Numbered from the stretch's first letter, positions 1-9,040 are shown. The stretch is DNA of 64,000 bases from Shinella pollutisoli (GCF_024609765.1 NZ_JANFDG010000024.1:23552-87551), one strand, 5' to 3'. Numbers and translations: made by a program. Notes: a model not told the origin generated them from the sequence alone.

Positions 1-360
1 ACCCTGAGCGACGTCACGTCCCATCCCTGGAAGTACGTCCTTCCGAAGGAGGGCAGCGTCCTGTGGGTGGATTGCCTGGGGGCGAACGCCAATTCCCCGC
101 GCCGCGATCTCGCCGTGAAGTTCCTGGACTTTATCAACCAGCCGGACGTGGCCGCGCAGAACGCCCTCGACCTGTCGATGCCGACGGCCAATGCATCCGC
201 CATCCCGCTCCTGCCGGCGGAGATGCGCGACGATCGCGAGATCTTCCCGGCGGAAGAGACGGTCGCCGCGAGCCAGTTCTACAAGGAGTATCCGGCGTCC
301 GTCATCCAGTTGCGAAAGCGTATCGTCAGCGCGGTCATGAGCATCCATGACACTCAGTAG
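1..360 (+). CDS. ABC transporter substrate-binding protein, C-terminal part (PotD/PotF-like)
   Basis: This is the last 119 residues of a protein whose start lies before the window. The segment PKEGSVLWVDCL followed by a helix ending FLDFINQPDVAAQNA is characteristic of polyamine or ferric-type periplasmic binding proteins of the PotD/PotF class, where the PKEG strand lines the ligand cleft and the binding protein ends in a helical lobe. The C-terminal helix (SVIQLRKRIVSAVMSI) is also typical. Its stop codon lies inside the next gene, with a 14-base overlap, so the two are translationally coupled. A periplasmic binding protein joined to a membrane GGDEF/EAL protein suggests that it presents a ligand to the signalling protein rather than only feeding a transporter; that link is an inference. 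No ABC permease is visible nearby. Confidence 0.8.
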   Translation, partial: TLSDVTSHPWKYVLPKEGSVLWVDCLGANANSPRRDLAVKFLDFINQPDVAAQNALDLSMPTANASAIPLLPAEMRDDREIFPAEETVAASQFYKEYPASVIQLRKRIVSAVMSIHDTQ

Positions 361-2698
361 ACGCGCATTCCGGGTCATCCTGCCGGTCGTCATCCTGGGC
401 AATATCCTGGTCGCCCTGACGATCTACTGGATCGAGCGCGACAATATAGAGCAGGCCGAGATCGCGCAGCTTTCGCGGCAGATGGAGCGTCTGAAGACGC
501 TGTTCGACGAGGATGTCGAGTTCACCCGCAACCTCGTCTTCCTGCTGCGCGTGGGCGATGCGGTACGGTCCTTCGTGCGCGAGGCGGACGACAGTTTCCG
601 TGCCACGGCCATCGGGGTGAAGGTACAGGACGGCATCGAATTCTTCTCGGCCGGCGCCAAGCGCTTCGTCTCGTTCGCCATACTCGAAAACGACCTTTCG
701 GTGACCTACTATTTCGAGAGGAGCGACGATCCCTTCGCCAGCATTCCGCTGGCACAGCTCGACGCGGCGAGAGCCCTGGTGAAGGGATCGGGCCCGTCGT
801 CCAACGAGTTCGCCGCGGACGAAGGGCAGCCGCTGCTGATCCATACCGAGCTGATCGACCGCACCACCTTTTCGACGGCCTTCGCCACGCAACGGCAATC
901 GGCCATCGTTCTTCAGTCGGCTGTCCGGCCGCATGCGTTCCTGAAGATGAAGGCCGACCTCGAAGCCCACTACGGCGAAGCGGTGACCATCGCGCGCAAC
1001 CTCGCGCGGACGGGGGACGGGTTCGTCGCGACCGCGACGCTTCTTCCGCACCTGGAGGCGGGATTGCGGCTGAGCGAAGCCTATCTCTCAGAGCGCTTCA
1101 GGCCCCTGCTGCTGACGCTCGGCGCCGGTTGCCTGGCACTCAGCTTCGCGTCGATCGGGCTTCTCCTGTTCCTGATCCGCCGGACGATCACCGGGCCGAT
1201 CGCGGCCCTGGACAGCCGCGTCACGGACGTCCTGGCCGGCCGCCGGCAAAGCCTCGACCGGATGACGGGCGCGGGCGAGATCGAGCGCCTGTCGACCAAT
1301 ATCAAGACCCTTCACGACCAGGCCCTCGATACGCTCGCGAAGGTACAGGAGGCGTCCTGGACGGACAGCCTGACGGGGGTGAGCAACCGGCTGCGTTTCT
1401 CGCTCCTCGGCGGAAGCATGCTCGAACGGGCCGAACGAGCCCGGGAGAAGCTCAGTCTCCTCTTCATCGACCTCGACAACTTCAAGTTCGTCAACGACAC
1501 GTTCGGCCATGCGGCGGGCGATGCCGTGCTTCGGCGCTTCACCGACGCGGTGAAGGATATCCTCGCCGAGACCGTAGCGGACGGCCGTTCCGCCGAGCCG
1601 CCGCTTCTGGCGCGGCTGTCGGGCGACGAGTTCGCGATCCTCCTTCCCGAGACGGCGGACGTGCAACAGGGACAGAGCGTCGCCGCGAAGATCGTTGCGA
1701 GGTTCCAGGACGGCCTCGCCGTCGGCGCCGACAATTTCTCGGTGAGCGCGAGTATCGGCATTGCGTGCTTCCCGGACGACGCACTCTCCTTTACCGAGCT
1801 GATCTCCTGCGCCGACCGGGCGATGTACCGCGCCAAGGCGGTGGGCAAGAGCGGCATCGCGCGCTATTCGCGCGAATTCGCGGAGAGCGAGCAGCGGCTG
1901 GAGCAGATCAAGGGCGAGCTGCGAAGGCTCGATCCGGACGAGGAATTCTCCCTCGTCTACATGCCCATCGTCTCCCGGCAGGGCGTCGTGACGAAGTGCG
2001 AGGCCCTCCTGCGCTGGTCCTCTCCGCGCCTGGGCGCCGTTTCCCCGGGCGAGTTCATTCCGGTGGCGGAGGCGAATGCGCTCTTCTCCAAGGTCGACCG
2101 GTGGGTGCTGGACAAGGCCGTCGGGGACCTGCGGGCGTTGCAGGCGGTGTTCGGCCGCGACCTCGTTCTCAACATCAATATCTCGGCGGCGGAGCTCAGC
2201 TCGCGCGCGATTGTCGATCACGCCGTCGAGGCGATCCGCAGGCACGGCGTCCATGCGTCCTCCATCGAGCTGGAGGTGACGGAGACCTTCGCGATGAAGG
2301 CGCCGGCGCGGGCGAAGACAGTGGTGCAGAGCCTGAAGGAGGCCGGATTCAGGCTCTCGCTCGACGATTTCGGCTCGGGATACACCTCGCTGAAGCAGAT
2401 CCTCGAGTTTCCCCTCGACACGGTGAAGCTGGACGGGGAACTGGTCGCGAGAATCCACGATGCGCAGGGGAAGCTCGCGTTGAGCTCCATCATCGACTTG
2501 TGCCATTCGCAGAACTGTCAGGTCGTCGCGGAAGGCGTCGAGGACCGCTTCACGCAGGCGGCCCTCATGCTGGTCGGCTGCGATCTGTTCCAGGGGTTCG
2601 GCATCCACAGGCCGGTTCCCGTCGCCGATCTCGTTTCAACGGGCGCGACCGCCGGGCGGCCGACATGTCTCGAGATGCGGGGCGTCATCGGGCACTGA
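347..2698 (+). CDS. Membrane GGDEF/EAL cyclic-di-GMP signalling protein
   Basis: The 783-residue protein has a transmembrane segment at about 9-29, a periplasmic sensor region to about 250, a second transmembrane segment at 253-277, a HAMP-like linker at 280-332, a GGDEF domain at about 338-505 and an EAL domain at about 525-775. The GGDEF active-site loop reads SGDEF (425-429), and no RxxD inhibitory site is seen just upstream. The EAL domain keeps EALLRW (552-557), the ELEVTET strand, the DDFGSGY loop (673-679) and VVAEGVE, so phosphodiesterase activity is likely, while cyclase activity is less certain. It overlaps the upstream binding-protein gene by 14 bases, which points to a solute-responsive cyclic-di-GMP switch. 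Confidence 0.93.
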   Translation: MTLSRRAFRVILPVVILGNILVALTIYWIERDNIEQAEIAQLSRQMERLKTLFDEDVEFTRNLVFLLRVGDAVRSFVREADDSFRATAIGVKVQDGIEFFSAGAKRFVSFAILENDLSVTYYFERSDDPFASIPLAQLDAARALVKGSGPSSNEFAADEGQPLLIHTELIDRTTFSTAFATQRQSAIVLQSAVRPHAFLKMKADLEAHYGEAVTIARNLARTGDGFVATATLLPHLEAGLRLSEAYLSERFRPLLLTLGAGCLALSFASIGLLLFLIRRTITGPIAALDSRVTDVLAGRRQSLDRMTGAGEIERLSTNIKTLHDQALDTLAKVQEASWTDSLTGVSNRLRFSLLGGSMLERAERAREKLSLLFIDLDNFKFVNDTFGHAAGDAVLRRFTDAVKDILAETVADGRSAEPPLLARLSGDEFAILLPETADVQQGQSVAAKIVARFQDGLAVGADNFSVSASIGIACFPDDALSFTELISCADRAMYRAKAVGKSGIARYSREFAESEQRLEQIKGELRRLDPDEEFSLVYMPIVSRQGVVTKCEALLRWSSPRLGAVSPGEFIPVAEANALFSKVDRWVLDKAVGDLRALQAVFGRDLVLNINISAAELSSRAIVDHAVEAIRRHGVHASSIELEVTETFAMKAPARAKTVVQSLKEAGFRLSLDDFGSGYTSLKQILEFPLDTVKLDGELVARIHDAQGKLALSSIIDLCHSQNCQVVAEGVEDRFTQAALMLVGCDLFQGFGIHRPVPVADLVSTGATAGRPTCLEMRGVIGH

Positions 2699-2800
2699 CG
2701 TCCGGTCCGGGGCGGCCGAGCTCGTAAGCTGACGGTTACCGGCACATCAGGCGATGCTTCTCGTTTCCGAAGGCGCCTCCTCGTCCGCAAAGCGCCTGAA

Positions 2801-3086
2801 ATGAAAGAACCCCCATCTCGGCGCGGTTTGAGAGACCGGGTGTCGGGCCGCGGGATCACGGAGCCCGGCGCGCGTCCGCTTCCCATCGGGCCGATGGTCG
2901 ACCGGGTCGGACATCCTGACGATCCCACCGACCTTTTCAGCCCGTGCCCGCCGCTGCCGGCATTGCTCAACGGGCTATGCCGCGGGCATCTCCGCCCGCG
3001 ACAGGGACATGATCTGCTTCCTCGATCTGGAAGCCATCTTCGCAAGCGCAGTGGAACTCGCCGCCGCCCAGGCTTCCGTTCCTGCA
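2801..3086 (+). pseudogene. cheW: Decayed cheW-like remnant
   Basis: The 430-base gap between the GGDEF/EAL gene and the chemoreceptor gene contains recognisable CheW pieces in alternating frames. In the frame of base 2801 one reads LRDRVSGRGITEP and IGPMVDRV. In the frame of base 3009 one reads SDILTIPP. Back in the first frame is PCPPLPALLNG, and again in the 3009 frame YAAGISARDRDMICFLDLEAIF. In order these match the CheW fold pattern (LRxRFGxGxTEP, IGLLVDRVSDILTI, PPLPA, yxxGIxxxxxMICxLDLexxF). At least three frame changes are needed, so this is a dead gene, not a sequencing slip. It runs toward the chemoreceptor gene on the other strand. The ends are approximate. Confidence 0.6.
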
Positions 3087-3110
3087 CCGGCGCGCCCGAC
3101 GGCGCGCCGG
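3087..3110. terminator. GC-rich hairpin between cheW remnant and chemoreceptor
   Basis: A perfect 10-bp stem (CCGGCGCGCC, CGAC loop, GGCGCGCCGG) lies 18 bases beyond the stop of the leftward chemoreceptor gene. No T-tract follows on either strand, so it is a weak candidate terminator or an RNA-stabilising hairpin. Confidence 0.35.
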
Positions 3111-3128
3111 CACCCGCTCTTCCTGTGC

Positions 3129-5060
3129 TCAGAACTCCTCCCATGTATCCTGCTTGACGGCGGCATTGCCGGCGAAGGCGGCGGCAACCTTGCGGCCGAG
3201 CGCGCGGACCGGCGAGGCGGACGGGGACTCCGCACCCGTCGCAGCGCGAACGGACGCCGGTGCCTGCCTTGCCCCGGAGAGCTTGAACAGCCTCAGGAGC
3301 TCGTTGAGCGACACCACTTCCCGCGAGAGGCTGTGCGTCGCGGCCGTCGTTTCCTCCACCATGGCGGCGTTCTTCTGCGTGTCCTGGTCCATCTGGTTGA
3401 CGGCCGTGTTGATCTGCTGGAGACCGGAGGACTGTTCCTGCGCCGCGTCGACGATGGCGTTGACGTGGCGGTTGATCTCCTGCACCTCGGCGACGATGGT
3501 TTCGAGGGCGCGGCCCGTGTCGCCGACGAGCTGCACGCCTTCGCGCACCTGGCCGTTCGAGGCGGTGATCAGCGTCTTGATCTCCTTGGCGGCATTGGCC
3601 GAGCGCTGCGCGAGCTCCCGGACCTCCTGCGCCACGACGGCGAAGCCCTTGCCGGCCTCGCCGGCGCGGGCCGCTTCCACCCCGGCATTCAGCGCCAGAA
3701 GGTTGGTCTGGAAGGCGATCTCGTCGATCACGCCGATGATGCTGTTGATCTCGTTGGACGACCTCTCGATCTGCTCCATCGCGGAGACGGCGCGGCGCAC
3801 GACCTCGCCGGACTGCTCCGCCCCGGTGCGGGTGCGGGCCACGAGCTGGCCCGCCTCCTGCGCGCGCCTGGTCGAATCCGTGACGGCGGTGGTGATCTGC
3901 TCCAGGGCGGCGGCGGTCTCCTCGACGGCAGCGGCCTGCTGCTCGGTGCGCTTGGCAAGGTCGTCGGCGGCGGAGCGGATTTCGTTGGAGCCGGCCTCGA
4001 TGCCGCGGGCATTCTCGGCCACCTGCGTCAGCGCCGTCTCCAGCTTCTCGGCGGAGTTGTTGAAGTCCCTGCGCACCGTATCGAGCGCCTCGGTGAAGGA
4101 CTGGCTGATGCGGTAGGACACGTCCCCTTCCGACAGCTTCGCAAGGCCGGCCGCGAGATTGTCGACGGCGAACCTGACCGCTTCCGCTTCCCTCGCCTTC
4201 TGCGCCTCGCGCTCGATCCGCTCCTTCTCGCTCAGCGAACGGTTGGCCTCGGCCTCCTGCTCCAGGCGGATGCGCTCGAGCGCGTTGTCGCGGAACACGG
4301 CCACCGCATCGGCCATCTGGCCGACTTCGTCCTTGCGGCCGAGGCCGGCGATCGCGGCCTGCGTCTCGCCGTCGGCAAGCGTCAGCATGCGCGCACGCAG
4401 GCTGTCGATGGGGCGGGTAACGCCGCGCGCGACGATGAACAGCGATGCGACGATGCCGGCGATGAAGAGGCCGCCCAGAGCGACGAGCGTCGTCAGGATC
4501 GTGCCGTCCGTCCGGAGGGTCATTTCCGCGCTGTGGTCCTTCATGGCCTGAATGGCCGCCTTGTTCCACTCCCCGACGTCGGTCTTCCATTGCATGACGA
4601 GGGCATTGGCCTTGTCGAGCGATGCAAGTCCCTCGTCGTGCCGGCCCTGCCTTTCGAGGGCGATGGCGTTATCCGTATGCGTGAAGATCGCGTTCGCCTG
4701 TTCCTCGGCCTTGCGGATGAACGCGGCGTTCTCCGGCATGAGGGACAAGGCCTCGTCGAGTTCCTCCCTCAGATCGGACTTCGCCGTCTCGTATGCCTTC
4801 AAAGCCTCCTCGGCCTTGGGATTGCCGTTCCCGTAGGTCAGGACCTCGTAGGCCGTATAGGCGACGGCAACCAGGTCGGCCGGTGCGCGTTCGATCGCGA
4901 TCGCCGCCATGCTGTCGTGGTTGATGAACTCCCGATAGGTCGTGTCGGTATGCTTGTACTCGCTCGCCACGAGGGCCACGCCGCCGATGCCGATCACACA
5001 GATCGGGATGAGGACGGACAGGATCTTGGTGCGGATTTTCGTATCTTGCAGAAAGGACAT
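3129..5060 (-). CDS. Methyl-accepting chemotaxis protein with WEEF C-terminal tail
   Basis: A 643-residue chemoreceptor. It has transmembrane segments at about 14-33 and 187-211, a helical four-bundle-type ligand domain between them, a HAMP domain at about 212-270, and a long coiled coil carrying the signalling hairpin IDEIAFQTNLLALNAGVE and EAARAGEAGKGFAVVAQEVR. The last residues, DTWEEF, form the xWxxF pentapeptide used to tether CheR and CheB in many alphaproteobacterial receptors. I chose the ATG at 5060 because AGGGGG lies just upstream and the membrane anchor follows at once; an upstream ATG at 5153 would add 31 unlikely residues. A ruined cheW gene lies just downstream, so this receptor must use CheW from elsewhere. 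Confidence 0.95.
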   Translation of the reverse strand: MSFLQDTKIRTKILSVLIPICVIGIGGVALVASEYKHTDTTYREFINHDSMAAIAIERAPADLVAVAYTAYEVLTYGNGNPKAEEALKAYETAKSDLREELDEALSLMPENAAFIRKAEEQANAIFTHTDNAIALERQGRHDEGLASLDKANALVMQWKTDVGEWNKAAIQAMKDHSAEMTLRTDGTILTTLVALGGLFIAGIVASLFIVARGVTRPIDSLRARMLTLADGETQAAIAGLGRKDEVGQMADAVAVFRDNALERIRLEQEAEANRSLSEKERIEREAQKAREAEAVRFAVDNLAAGLAKLSEGDVSYRISQSFTEALDTVRRDFNNSAEKLETALTQVAENARGIEAGSNEIRSAADDLAKRTEQQAAAVEETAAALEQITTAVTDSTRRAQEAGQLVARTRTGAEQSGEVVRRAVSAMEQIERSSNEINSIIGVIDEIAFQTNLLALNAGVEAARAGEAGKGFAVVAQEVRELAQRSANAAKEIKTLITASNGQVREGVQLVGDTGRALETIVAEVQEINRHVNAIVDAAQEQSSGLQQINTAVNQMDQDTQKNAAMVEETTAATHSLSREVVSLNELLRLFKLSGARQAPASVRAATGAESPSASPVRALGRKVAAAFAGNAAVKQDTWEEF

Positions 5061-5197
5061 GAAGCCCCCTTTCATGAGTGAGCGGTCCCTGCCTTCCCCG
5101 TGCCGGAAGGGATCTGAACCTGGAAAACGAAGACATTCACGATGCGAGCCCACTCATTGGGCATCGTTGGAGGGGACCGTCCCGCTCCCGGCATTCG

Positions 5198-7510
5198 TCA
5201 GACGGCCGCGAGCCTCGCCGCGGCCCTGTTCAGTTCCATGACGGTCGCGGCATCCCTGTCGCTGGGCGCCGGCCGGCCGTAGAAATAGCCCTGGACCTCG
5301 CTGCACCCTTCCTCCAGGACCCGGTTCAGATGCGCCTCGGTCTCGACGCCTTCGGCGACCGTGGTGACGCCAAGCCGCTTGCCGAGGTCGGCAATGGCGC
5401 GAACGACGGCCGCCGATTCCGGGCGCTCGACGGCATCCCTCACGAAGGAACCGTCGATCTTGATCTTGTCGAAGGGGAAGGCACGCAGATGCGTGAGCGA
5501 GGAATAGCCGGTGCCGAAGTCGTCCAGCGCCACCCGCACGCCCATGTCGCGGATGCGGCGCAGGTCGCCGATGCCGCCGTTTTCGTCGTCGAGCATGGCG
5601 GTCTCCGTAACCTCGATCTCCAGCCGGCCGGGCGAAAGGCCGGACCGGGAGAGCGCCTCCAGCACCGCCGGCGCAATCGTGCCCTTGCCGAGCTGCGCGG
5701 CCGAGACGTTGACGGCCACGCGCGCGCCGTCCTCCCAGCCCGCGGCATCGTTGCAGGCGGTGTTCAGCACGAACTCCCCGAGCTGGTCGATCAGGCCGCT
5801 CTGCTCGGCGATCGGGACGAATTCGGCCGGCGAGATCCAGCCGCGTTGCGGATGATGCCAGCGCACCAGCGCCTCGCGGCTCGTGATCGTCTTGCTGCCG
5901 GCGTCGATGATCGGCTGGTAGAAGACGAAGAGGCCGTCCCGCGCCTTCAGCGCGGCGCGCAGGTCGGCCTGCAGCCGGGCACGCTCCTGGATCCGGATCT
6001 CCATGTCGTCGGAGAAGACGCGCCAGGTCCCCTTGCCGGCGGCCTTGGCCGCGTAAAGAGCGATATCCGCCCGCATCAGCAGGGATTCGCCGCTGTCGCC
6101 GTGCATCGGGGCGATCGCGATCCCGATCGACGCGCCGATCTGGACCTGCCGGTTGTGCTCGAACGCGTAGGGCGCCGACAGCGCATCGATGATCCGTGCC
6201 GCAAGCCGCTCCAGCGCCGGCCCGTCGTCACTGGGGACGAGGACGGCAAATTCGTCGCCGCCGAGCCGTCCGATCGTTATCGTCGGATCGTCGCAGACGA
6301 TCCGCAGCCGTTCGGCGACCTGGCGCAGCAGCTCGTCGCCGATGCGGTGGCCCCGCGTGTCGTTGACCAGCTTGAAGCCGTCAAGATCGATGAACAGCAG
6401 GCCGGGCCCGGCGCCCGGCTCGGTAAGGCGCGCGTCCATCCGTTCGCGGAAGGTGAGGCGGTTGGCGAGGCCCGTCAGCGTGTCGTAGTGGGCGAGCTGC
6501 CGGATGCGCCGCTCGGCCTCCACCTCCTTCGTGACGATCGCCCAGGTCAGCATCGGGCCGAGATAGGCGCCGTCGTCGGCGATGATGGCCGATACCTTCA
6601 GGTCCAGCACTTCGGAGCCGAGGTTGATCCTGGCGTTGTGCGGCAGGTTGCGGGGGTCGGACAGAATGCCGCGCTGATGCTCCGGACGGCGGTGGAAGAC
6701 GTCGATGGAGGAGCCGATCAGGTCGTCGGCCTTGATCGTCAGCAGATGCTCGATGCTGCGGATCAGGCTTCTGGAGGTCTCGTTGACGTATGTGATGTCG
6801 AAGCTCTCGGGATCGACGGTCATGACCGCCACCGGCATGTCGTCGATCATGCGCAGCAGGCGGCTCTGGGCCTCCTGCTTGCGGCGTGCCTCGGTCCGCG
6901 CGTTCACCATGCGCGCGAAGATGCCGTAGTTGATGTTGAGGATCACCAGCATGCCGACGGATACCAGCGCGATGTTGACTGCGGTCGCGACGAAGGTCGG
7001 CTGCCCGCTCGCCGCGAAAAAGGCGATGAAGGCGCCGTTGACGATCACCGCGACGATCACGGCGGCCGCCCGCAGATGCATCAGGCTGAAGATGCAGGAG
7101 ATCACGGTGATGGCCGTGTAGAAGGCCAGATGCGACTGGGTATAGGCGTCGCCGTAGGGAAAGAGCAGAAGGGACCAGGCCGTGAAGGCGCAGGCGATGC
7201 CGCAGGCGAGATAGGTGATCCGCCCGAGAACGCGCACGGCCCGCTCCGGCGTGAGGTCGACATGGCGCGACCTGTGCCAGTGCAGCACGCGCCCGGCGCA
7301 GACGGCGGTTAGCAGAACCGGTACCCCGGTCGTCAGCCACCAGGGTGCGACCCTCATGTGCGTCATGGCGACGGCCCAGGTGCTGGACAGGAGGATGAAA
7401 TACATCATCGGCATCTGCCGCACGAAGGCGTGGTGCTGCGCCTTCAGCAATTCCGGGTTGTCGGCCGCGACCGACATGAAACGCTGTATCCGCTCTTTGA
7501 CTTGCTTCAT
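5198..7510 (-). CDS. Membrane PAS-GGDEF-EAL protein
   Basis: The 770-residue protein has about six transmembrane helices at the N-terminus (35-195), a PAS domain at about 215-330, a GGDEF domain at about 340-500 and an EAL domain at about 515-765. GGDEF is intact at 417-421, with FIDLDGFKLVND upstream; there is no RxxD inhibitory site. The EAL domain keeps EALVRW, EIEVTET, LDDFGTGYSSL and TTVAEGVE. Both activities are therefore chemically possible. The membrane part has no large periplasmic domain, so the signal is probably sensed in the membrane or through PAS. A 41-codon ORF lies 34 bases upstream on the same strand. Confidence 0.94.
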   Translation of the reverse strand: MKQVKERIQRFMSVAADNPELLKAQHHAFVRQMPMMYFILLSSTWAVAMTHMRVAPWWLTTGVPVLLTAVCAGRVLHWHRSRHVDLTPERAVRVLGRITYLACGIACAFTAWSLLLFPYGDAYTQSHLAFYTAITVISCIFSLMHLRAAAVIVAVIVNGAFIAFFAASGQPTFVATAVNIALVSVGMLVILNINYGIFARMVNARTEARRKQEAQSRLLRMIDDMPVAVMTVDPESFDITYVNETSRSLIRSIEHLLTIKADDLIGSSIDVFHRRPEHQRGILSDPRNLPHNARINLGSEVLDLKVSAIIADDGAYLGPMLTWAIVTKEVEAERRIRQLAHYDTLTGLANRLTFRERMDARLTEPGAGPGLLFIDLDGFKLVNDTRGHRIGDELLRQVAERLRIVCDDPTITIGRLGGDEFAVLVPSDDGPALERLAARIIDALSAPYAFEHNRQVQIGASIGIAIAPMHGDSGESLLMRADIALYAAKAAGKGTWRVFSDDMEIRIQERARLQADLRAALKARDGLFVFYQPIIDAGSKTITSREALVRWHHPQRGWISPAEFVPIAEQSGLIDQLGEFVLNTACNDAAGWEDGARVAVNVSAAQLGKGTIAPAVLEALSRSGLSPGRLEIEVTETAMLDDENGGIGDLRRIRDMGVRVALDDFGTGYSSLTHLRAFPFDKIKIDGSFVRDAVERPESAAVVRAIADLGKRLGVTTVAEGVETEAHLNRVLEEGCSEVQGYFYGRPAPSDRDAATVMELNRAAARLAAV

Positions 7511-7544
7511 GGATCTCTTGCCGGATGGAGGATCGGACGGATGG

Positions 7545-7670
7545 CTACCGCTCGGATCGCGGTGCCGTCGTCTCGTTCATGGCAGCCAGCAGGGCGGCGA
7601 GGTCCGTCGTGAAGGCTGCGAGCAGCGCCTTCGCCTCCGTCATGCGTTCGAGCAGATGCCCCGCCGGCAT
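7545..7670 (-). CDS. Small 41-residue ORF upstream of the GGDEF/EAL gene
   Basis: The peptide MPAGHLLERMTEAKALLAAF (and 21 more residues) is mostly one amphipathic helix, without a signal peptide or membrane span. GGAGA lies 9 bases before the ATG at 7670. The frame stays open further upstream to an ATG at 7766, but that start has no good ribosome-binding site. It ends 34 bases before the GGDEF/EAL gene, so co-transcription is likely. I recognise no family. Confidence 0.35.
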   Translation of the reverse strand: MPAGHLLERMTEAKALLAAFTTDLAALLAAMNETTAPRSER

Positions 7671-7766
7671 GCCGTCGTTCTCCGGCGTCGTCGTACGGGC
7701 CTGCGAAGGCTCGACGGGAAACGCGGAATTCCTGTCACATAAACGCAGGTGCGGGTGGGCTGGCAT

Positions 7767-8014
7767 CCGATGACCCCGATGGTTGCGGCGTTGGCGATTG
7801 CCGAACCCGCTGTCATGTCGGAGTCGATACGATCGTATCTATTCGGTCATACTAAAGTATAGGATGCGTCTCTTGCCAATCCTCAAATCCGGACGCGGCG
7901 ACCGCGAGAAAATGCCGGGGGAAATTGTTGAAGTTCCGTGCAAAATGCCGGACGTCGCGCATGCATATGCGCGTATATGAATAAAATTCCACAAATCCGT
8001 GCGGAGAGGAAGCG
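7767..8014. promoter_or_regulatory. AT-richer intergenic region with three inverted repeats
   Basis: This gap lies between the stop of the PAS-HTH gene and the small ORF/GGDEF operon, both read leftward. It holds a perfect 14-bp palindrome GATACGATCGTATC (7826-7839), an inverted repeat ATACT-AA-AGTAT (7849-7860) and a 7-bp-arm inverted repeat CGCGCAT-GCAT-ATGCGCG (7956-7973). A TATACT box on the minus strand (7856-7861) could be the -10 element for the GGDEF operon, in which case the 14-bp palindrome would sit just downstream of the start site as an operator. The CGCGCAT repeat may instead serve as the end of the PAS-HTH transcript. Confidence 0.4.
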
Positions 8015-9040
8015 TCAGGAACAGGCGGCTTTCTGCCGGATCCCGATCCCGTCCGCGCAATGCGTCAGGACGATCCCGTGGCGTTCGAGCGCCGCGATGA
8101 TCGCCGTGACCGTCGCATCCTTCATGTGCTCGTCCGTCGCCTCGTAGCGGCTGATCGTCGCCGCCGAGATGCCGGCCTCCGCCGCAAGCCTTGTCGCCGG
8201 CCAGCCGAGCATGGCACGGGCGGCGCGCAGCTGCTGGGGTTTCAGGATGGAGGTCCGGGTCCGGTCGGTGTCCGTTTCGGTCGTCGCAAGGCGCCAGATC
8301 TCCTGGAGCCCGCCAAGCCATTCGATCACGGTTCCGTCCTCGTGGAAGACCGGCAGGCAGCGGGCCAGCACCTGCCGGTAGACGCCGTCGGCGTAGCGTA
8401 GGCGATAGCGGCTCTCGAAGGGGATGTGGTCGCGCAGGCAGGCCGCCCATTTTTCCGCGAGGCCCGCCTGCTCGTCGGGATGGATCATCGCGATCCACCC
8501 GGCGGCGTGGCACTCGTCGATCGCCTGGCCGGTCATGGCTTCCCATCCGGTCAGATCGACGATGGTTCCGGCGGGATCCACGGTCCAGAAGACGCCGGAG
8601 GTTGCGTCGGCGAAGGTCGCAAGCCTTGCCCGCGCCTGATAGATGGCGGCCTTCGCCTCCCGTTCGGCGGACAGGTCCTGGACGAGGCCGGCGAGACGGC
8701 CCGTCGAGACCGATCGCTCGGCCGCGACCCTGATCCATCGGGGAGGGCGATCGTCCTGGACGACCCTGACGTCGCGCGACACGGAGACGCCCATTCCCGA
8801 CAGGGAGAAGATGGAGCGCAGGTCCTCGCTGTCTTCGGGATGCATCATGGAAACCCATCGCTGGACCGTGAGGGCCTCGCCCGTCGAAAGGTTCAGCAGG
8901 CGCAGGAAACCGTCGGTGCCGCGGATTTCCCCGGACGCCATGTCGGCATTCCAGAATCCGATGCTGATGAACTGCTCGGCCAGCTGCACGTAATGTCGGG
9001 ACGATATGAAGTTCGGCTGTCTGTTCTGCATCTCATCCAT
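8015..9040 (-). CDS. PAS-PAS regulator with C-terminal XRE-type helix-turn-helix
   Basis: The 341-residue soluble protein has two PAS/PAC modules (about 20-135, with MHPEDSEDLRSIF, and about 140-250, with MIHPDEQAGLAEKW) and a C-terminal helix-turn-helix at about 268-325 (LRAARAMLGWPATRLAAEAG, then ISAATISRYE). The HTH is the XRE type that alphaproteobacteria often append to sensor modules. There is no kinase or output enzyme domain, so it is probably a ligand- or redox-responsive DNA-binding protein. Two nearby start codons exist, at 9040 and 9031. Its promoter region carries the palindrome shared with the two-component locus, so the response regulator next door probably controls it. Confidence 0.88.
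   Translation of the reverse strand: MDEMQNRQPNFISSRHYVQLAEQFISIGFWNADMASGEIRGTDGFLRLLNLSTGEALTVQRWVSMMHPEDSEDLRSIFSLSGMGVSVSRDVRVVQDDRPPRWIRVAAERSVSTGRLAGLVQDLSAEREAKAAIYQARARLATFADATSGVFWTVDPAGTIVDLTGWEAMTGQAIDECHAAGWIAMIHPDEQAGLAEKWAACLRDHIPFESRYRLRYADGVYRQVLARCLPVFHEDGTVIEWLGGLQEIWRLATTETDTDRTRTSILKPQQLRAARAMLGWPATRLAAEAGISAATISRYEATDEHMKDATVTAIIAALERHGIVLTHCADGIGIRQKAACS

Noticed and set aside
3009..5081. Long plus-strand open frame opposite the chemoreceptor
   Set aside because: Its middle and end are the mirror of a well-supported receptor gene; only its first 80 bases are meaningful, as part of the cheW remnant.
5061..5153. Upstream start that would extend the chemoreceptor by 31 residues
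   Set aside because: The extension is hydrophilic and would precede the membrane anchor; the ATG at 5060 has a strong ribosome-binding site.
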